From the NCBI GenBank assembly GCA_001953115.1, contig LSSL01000610.1:1-18812 (forward strand): a stretch of DNA of 18,812 nucleotides, read 5' to 3'. This stretch comes from Smittium mucronatum (Eukaryota; Kickxellomycota; Harpellomycetes; Harpellales; Legeriomycetaceae). The translations under genes were made by a program, and so were the position numbers. Below, piece by piece: positions 17,419-18,812 of this stretch. The notes beneath the pieces were generated by a model that made no database searches, was not told where the DNA came from, and saw only the letters and a list, made by a program, of their open reading frames with translations. The number at the start of each line of letters is the position of its first letter. Positions within the stretch are counted from its first letter, which is position 1.

Positions 17419-18040
17419 ATACAAATATAGCTCATTTGTTACCGATTGGTAATTTTTTTAAAAATAAAGAGAATAGATATTGCCCTTTTTAGATTTATCC
17501 AGAAAGACTGGTAAATAAATGCTGAGCTTTTTCTTGACTGCGCAATCCCACTTTTTCTTCGCCGTTTATTGTTAGTTATTTATTAGTGGATATTATTTTT
17601 ATATAAAATTCCAAGATTCAAAAAGTAAAAATAAAAAACAGTGCAAGATCATTTAAAGATTACTTGTCACTTGCCATAATCGTATTCCCAATTTAATGTT
17701 TAAACTACCAAAATATTAACTTGGTGTTTTTTGCGATAAAAAAAAAAGTGGTGGTTGTCTCTATAACCCCGGTCTTAGAATCTATCCCACGCCTCTTTGA
17801 TCTAGCGTGTGCTAATAACCGCATGAAAGACTTATTCATCGGAAACTATACTTTATTGATGCCCACCCATTAGATTATTTTTCACTAATTCCCATCTGCT
17901 CAATTTTCTAGATTATTTAAACTCGCTGGCTAACAAGATAATATCAGGTTTGATGTTACGTTTTTTAAAACGCGTTCGTCGTTCTTGTAGATGGCCGGCT
18001 AATTCCTCTGTGAAAATAGAATTAAATCTTTTTTTTTAAA

Positions 18041-18052
18041 CCCCCCCCCCCC
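18041..18052 (+). repeat. C12 homopolymer
   Basis: Twelve consecutive C after a T and A run in an otherwise AT-rich spacer; the fourth long G/C tract in the window. Confidence 0.9.
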
Positions 18053-18812
18053 AGAAGCTTTTCTAATTAGTTTTTAAAACAAGAATTCAATATTTTAAAA
18101 AGGACAATATATATGAATTAGCGATTCCAAGAAAAAAAAACAAACTCCGCTTCTCCCCCCGGCCTCTCTAGCAGACCATTACCTCATTTAATTCTTTTTC
18201 TTTCAGGGACCTGGATATTTACATATCTTTGATTTCATCATTGGAAAAAAAATAGTTAGATTTTTGAAAATGTATAGTAAAAAAACTCGATGGAATAACC
18301 TTATTTTTTCCCATATGCTAGAATTTTCTTGCTGATAAATTCTTTAAAAGGACATTAAAATAAAGGTTAAAAAAATATCTACTAGCTAAATCCCACTCCT
18401 CACTTACAAGGAAAATCATCTCCCAACCACTATCTCTTCCAGACATATACATTCAAGAAGTGGACCAAAGTCACAGCCGTCTGGATTAAAAATCTGGTTA
18501 ATTTCCCCTTTTGAGGTGCCCATTACAAAAAGACCATGCATACATTACTGATCGGTGTGGCAGTAGATTGGGAGTTTGTGGGTGCGCTGAAAATTTAAAT
18601 TTAAAAAATAGGATAAATGTCTCCTTTTAGACTATAATGCTATCTATTAAAAAATAAAAAATTAATGCAAGGGTGCAAAAAATATTCATGGAGATGATTA
18701 CCCAAACTCCCATTGAAAAAATGAGCTTCGCGAATAGAATTTATGTTCTTTTCCTTAAATTCGACAACAAAAAACGGCATAAAAAGATACCAAAAAAAAA
18801 AAAAAAAAAAAA

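Larger units (their letters stand above)
16575..18812. other. Largely non-coding right end of the window
   Basis: No confident gene. The Mpv17-family promoter should lie just above 16574, where several CCAAT pentamers occur (near 16596 and 16716). A GC-richer patch at about 17055-17418 may contain an exon. Further right there are short open stretches, a C12 run and a terminal poly-A run at about 18793-18812 that probably marks a contig end. Confidence 0.5.

Noticed and set aside
18207..18340. Open stretch after TTTCTTTCAG reading GPGYLHIFDF and onward
   Set aside because: About 40 codons without a start codon or a recognisable partner exon; stretches of this length are expected by chance here.
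18793..18812. Terminal poly-A run as a possible retrotransposon or transcript tail
   Set aside because: It coincides with the window end, and there is no reverse transcriptase frame or target-site duplication; a contig edge is the simpler explanation.

Overview
The window looks like nuclear DNA of a fungus, probably an early-diverging, AT-rich lineage. The evidence is a standard eukaryotic housekeeping set (dynactin Arp10, the decapping scavenger DcpS/Dcs1, an Mpv17/Sym1-family membrane protein, an F-box/LRR protein, a Qng1-like queuosine-salvage protein), GT-AG introns of 65-152 nt, AATAAA-type 3' signals and long, very AT-rich spacers. TAA, TAG and TGA all end genes here, so the standard code applies. 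I cannot name the species. There is no rRNA, tRNA, CRISPR array or recognisable transposon, and the final bases are a poly-A run that looks like a contig edge.

Layout. Positions 1-5116 are a gene-poor AT-rich desert whose only coding relic (2746-3273, +) is a degenerate copy of the unrecognised gene at 5117-5776 (+). Next come a five-exon Arp10 gene (8075 down to 6300, -), divergent from a three-exon Qng1-like gene (9254-10651, +). That gene converges, with 144 bp between stop codons, on a three-exon DcpS gene (12066 down to 10796, -). A 1.7 kb spacer with an unusual run of evenly spaced CCAAT boxes leads to a single-exon F-box/LRR gene (13772-15430, +), which converges on a single-exon Mpv17-family gene (16574 down to 15723, -). 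The last 2.2 kb is mostly non-coding, with one GC-richer patch (about 17055-17418) that may hold an unannotated exon.

The genes do not form a pathway: they are unlinked housekeeping functions in alternating divergent and convergent pairs. All splice structures were worked out by hand from reading frame, GT-AG sites and colinearity with remembered family members; no alignment software was used. The observations most worth following are (i) the Qng1-like protein, whose architecture is kept but whose conserved active-site motifs appear replaced; (ii) the DcpS protein, whose first HIT-motif histidine is leucine; (iii) the unrecognised paralogue pair, one copy broken by in-frame stops without loss of frame; and (iv) the roughly 37-nt-spaced CCAAT array upstream of the F-box gene.
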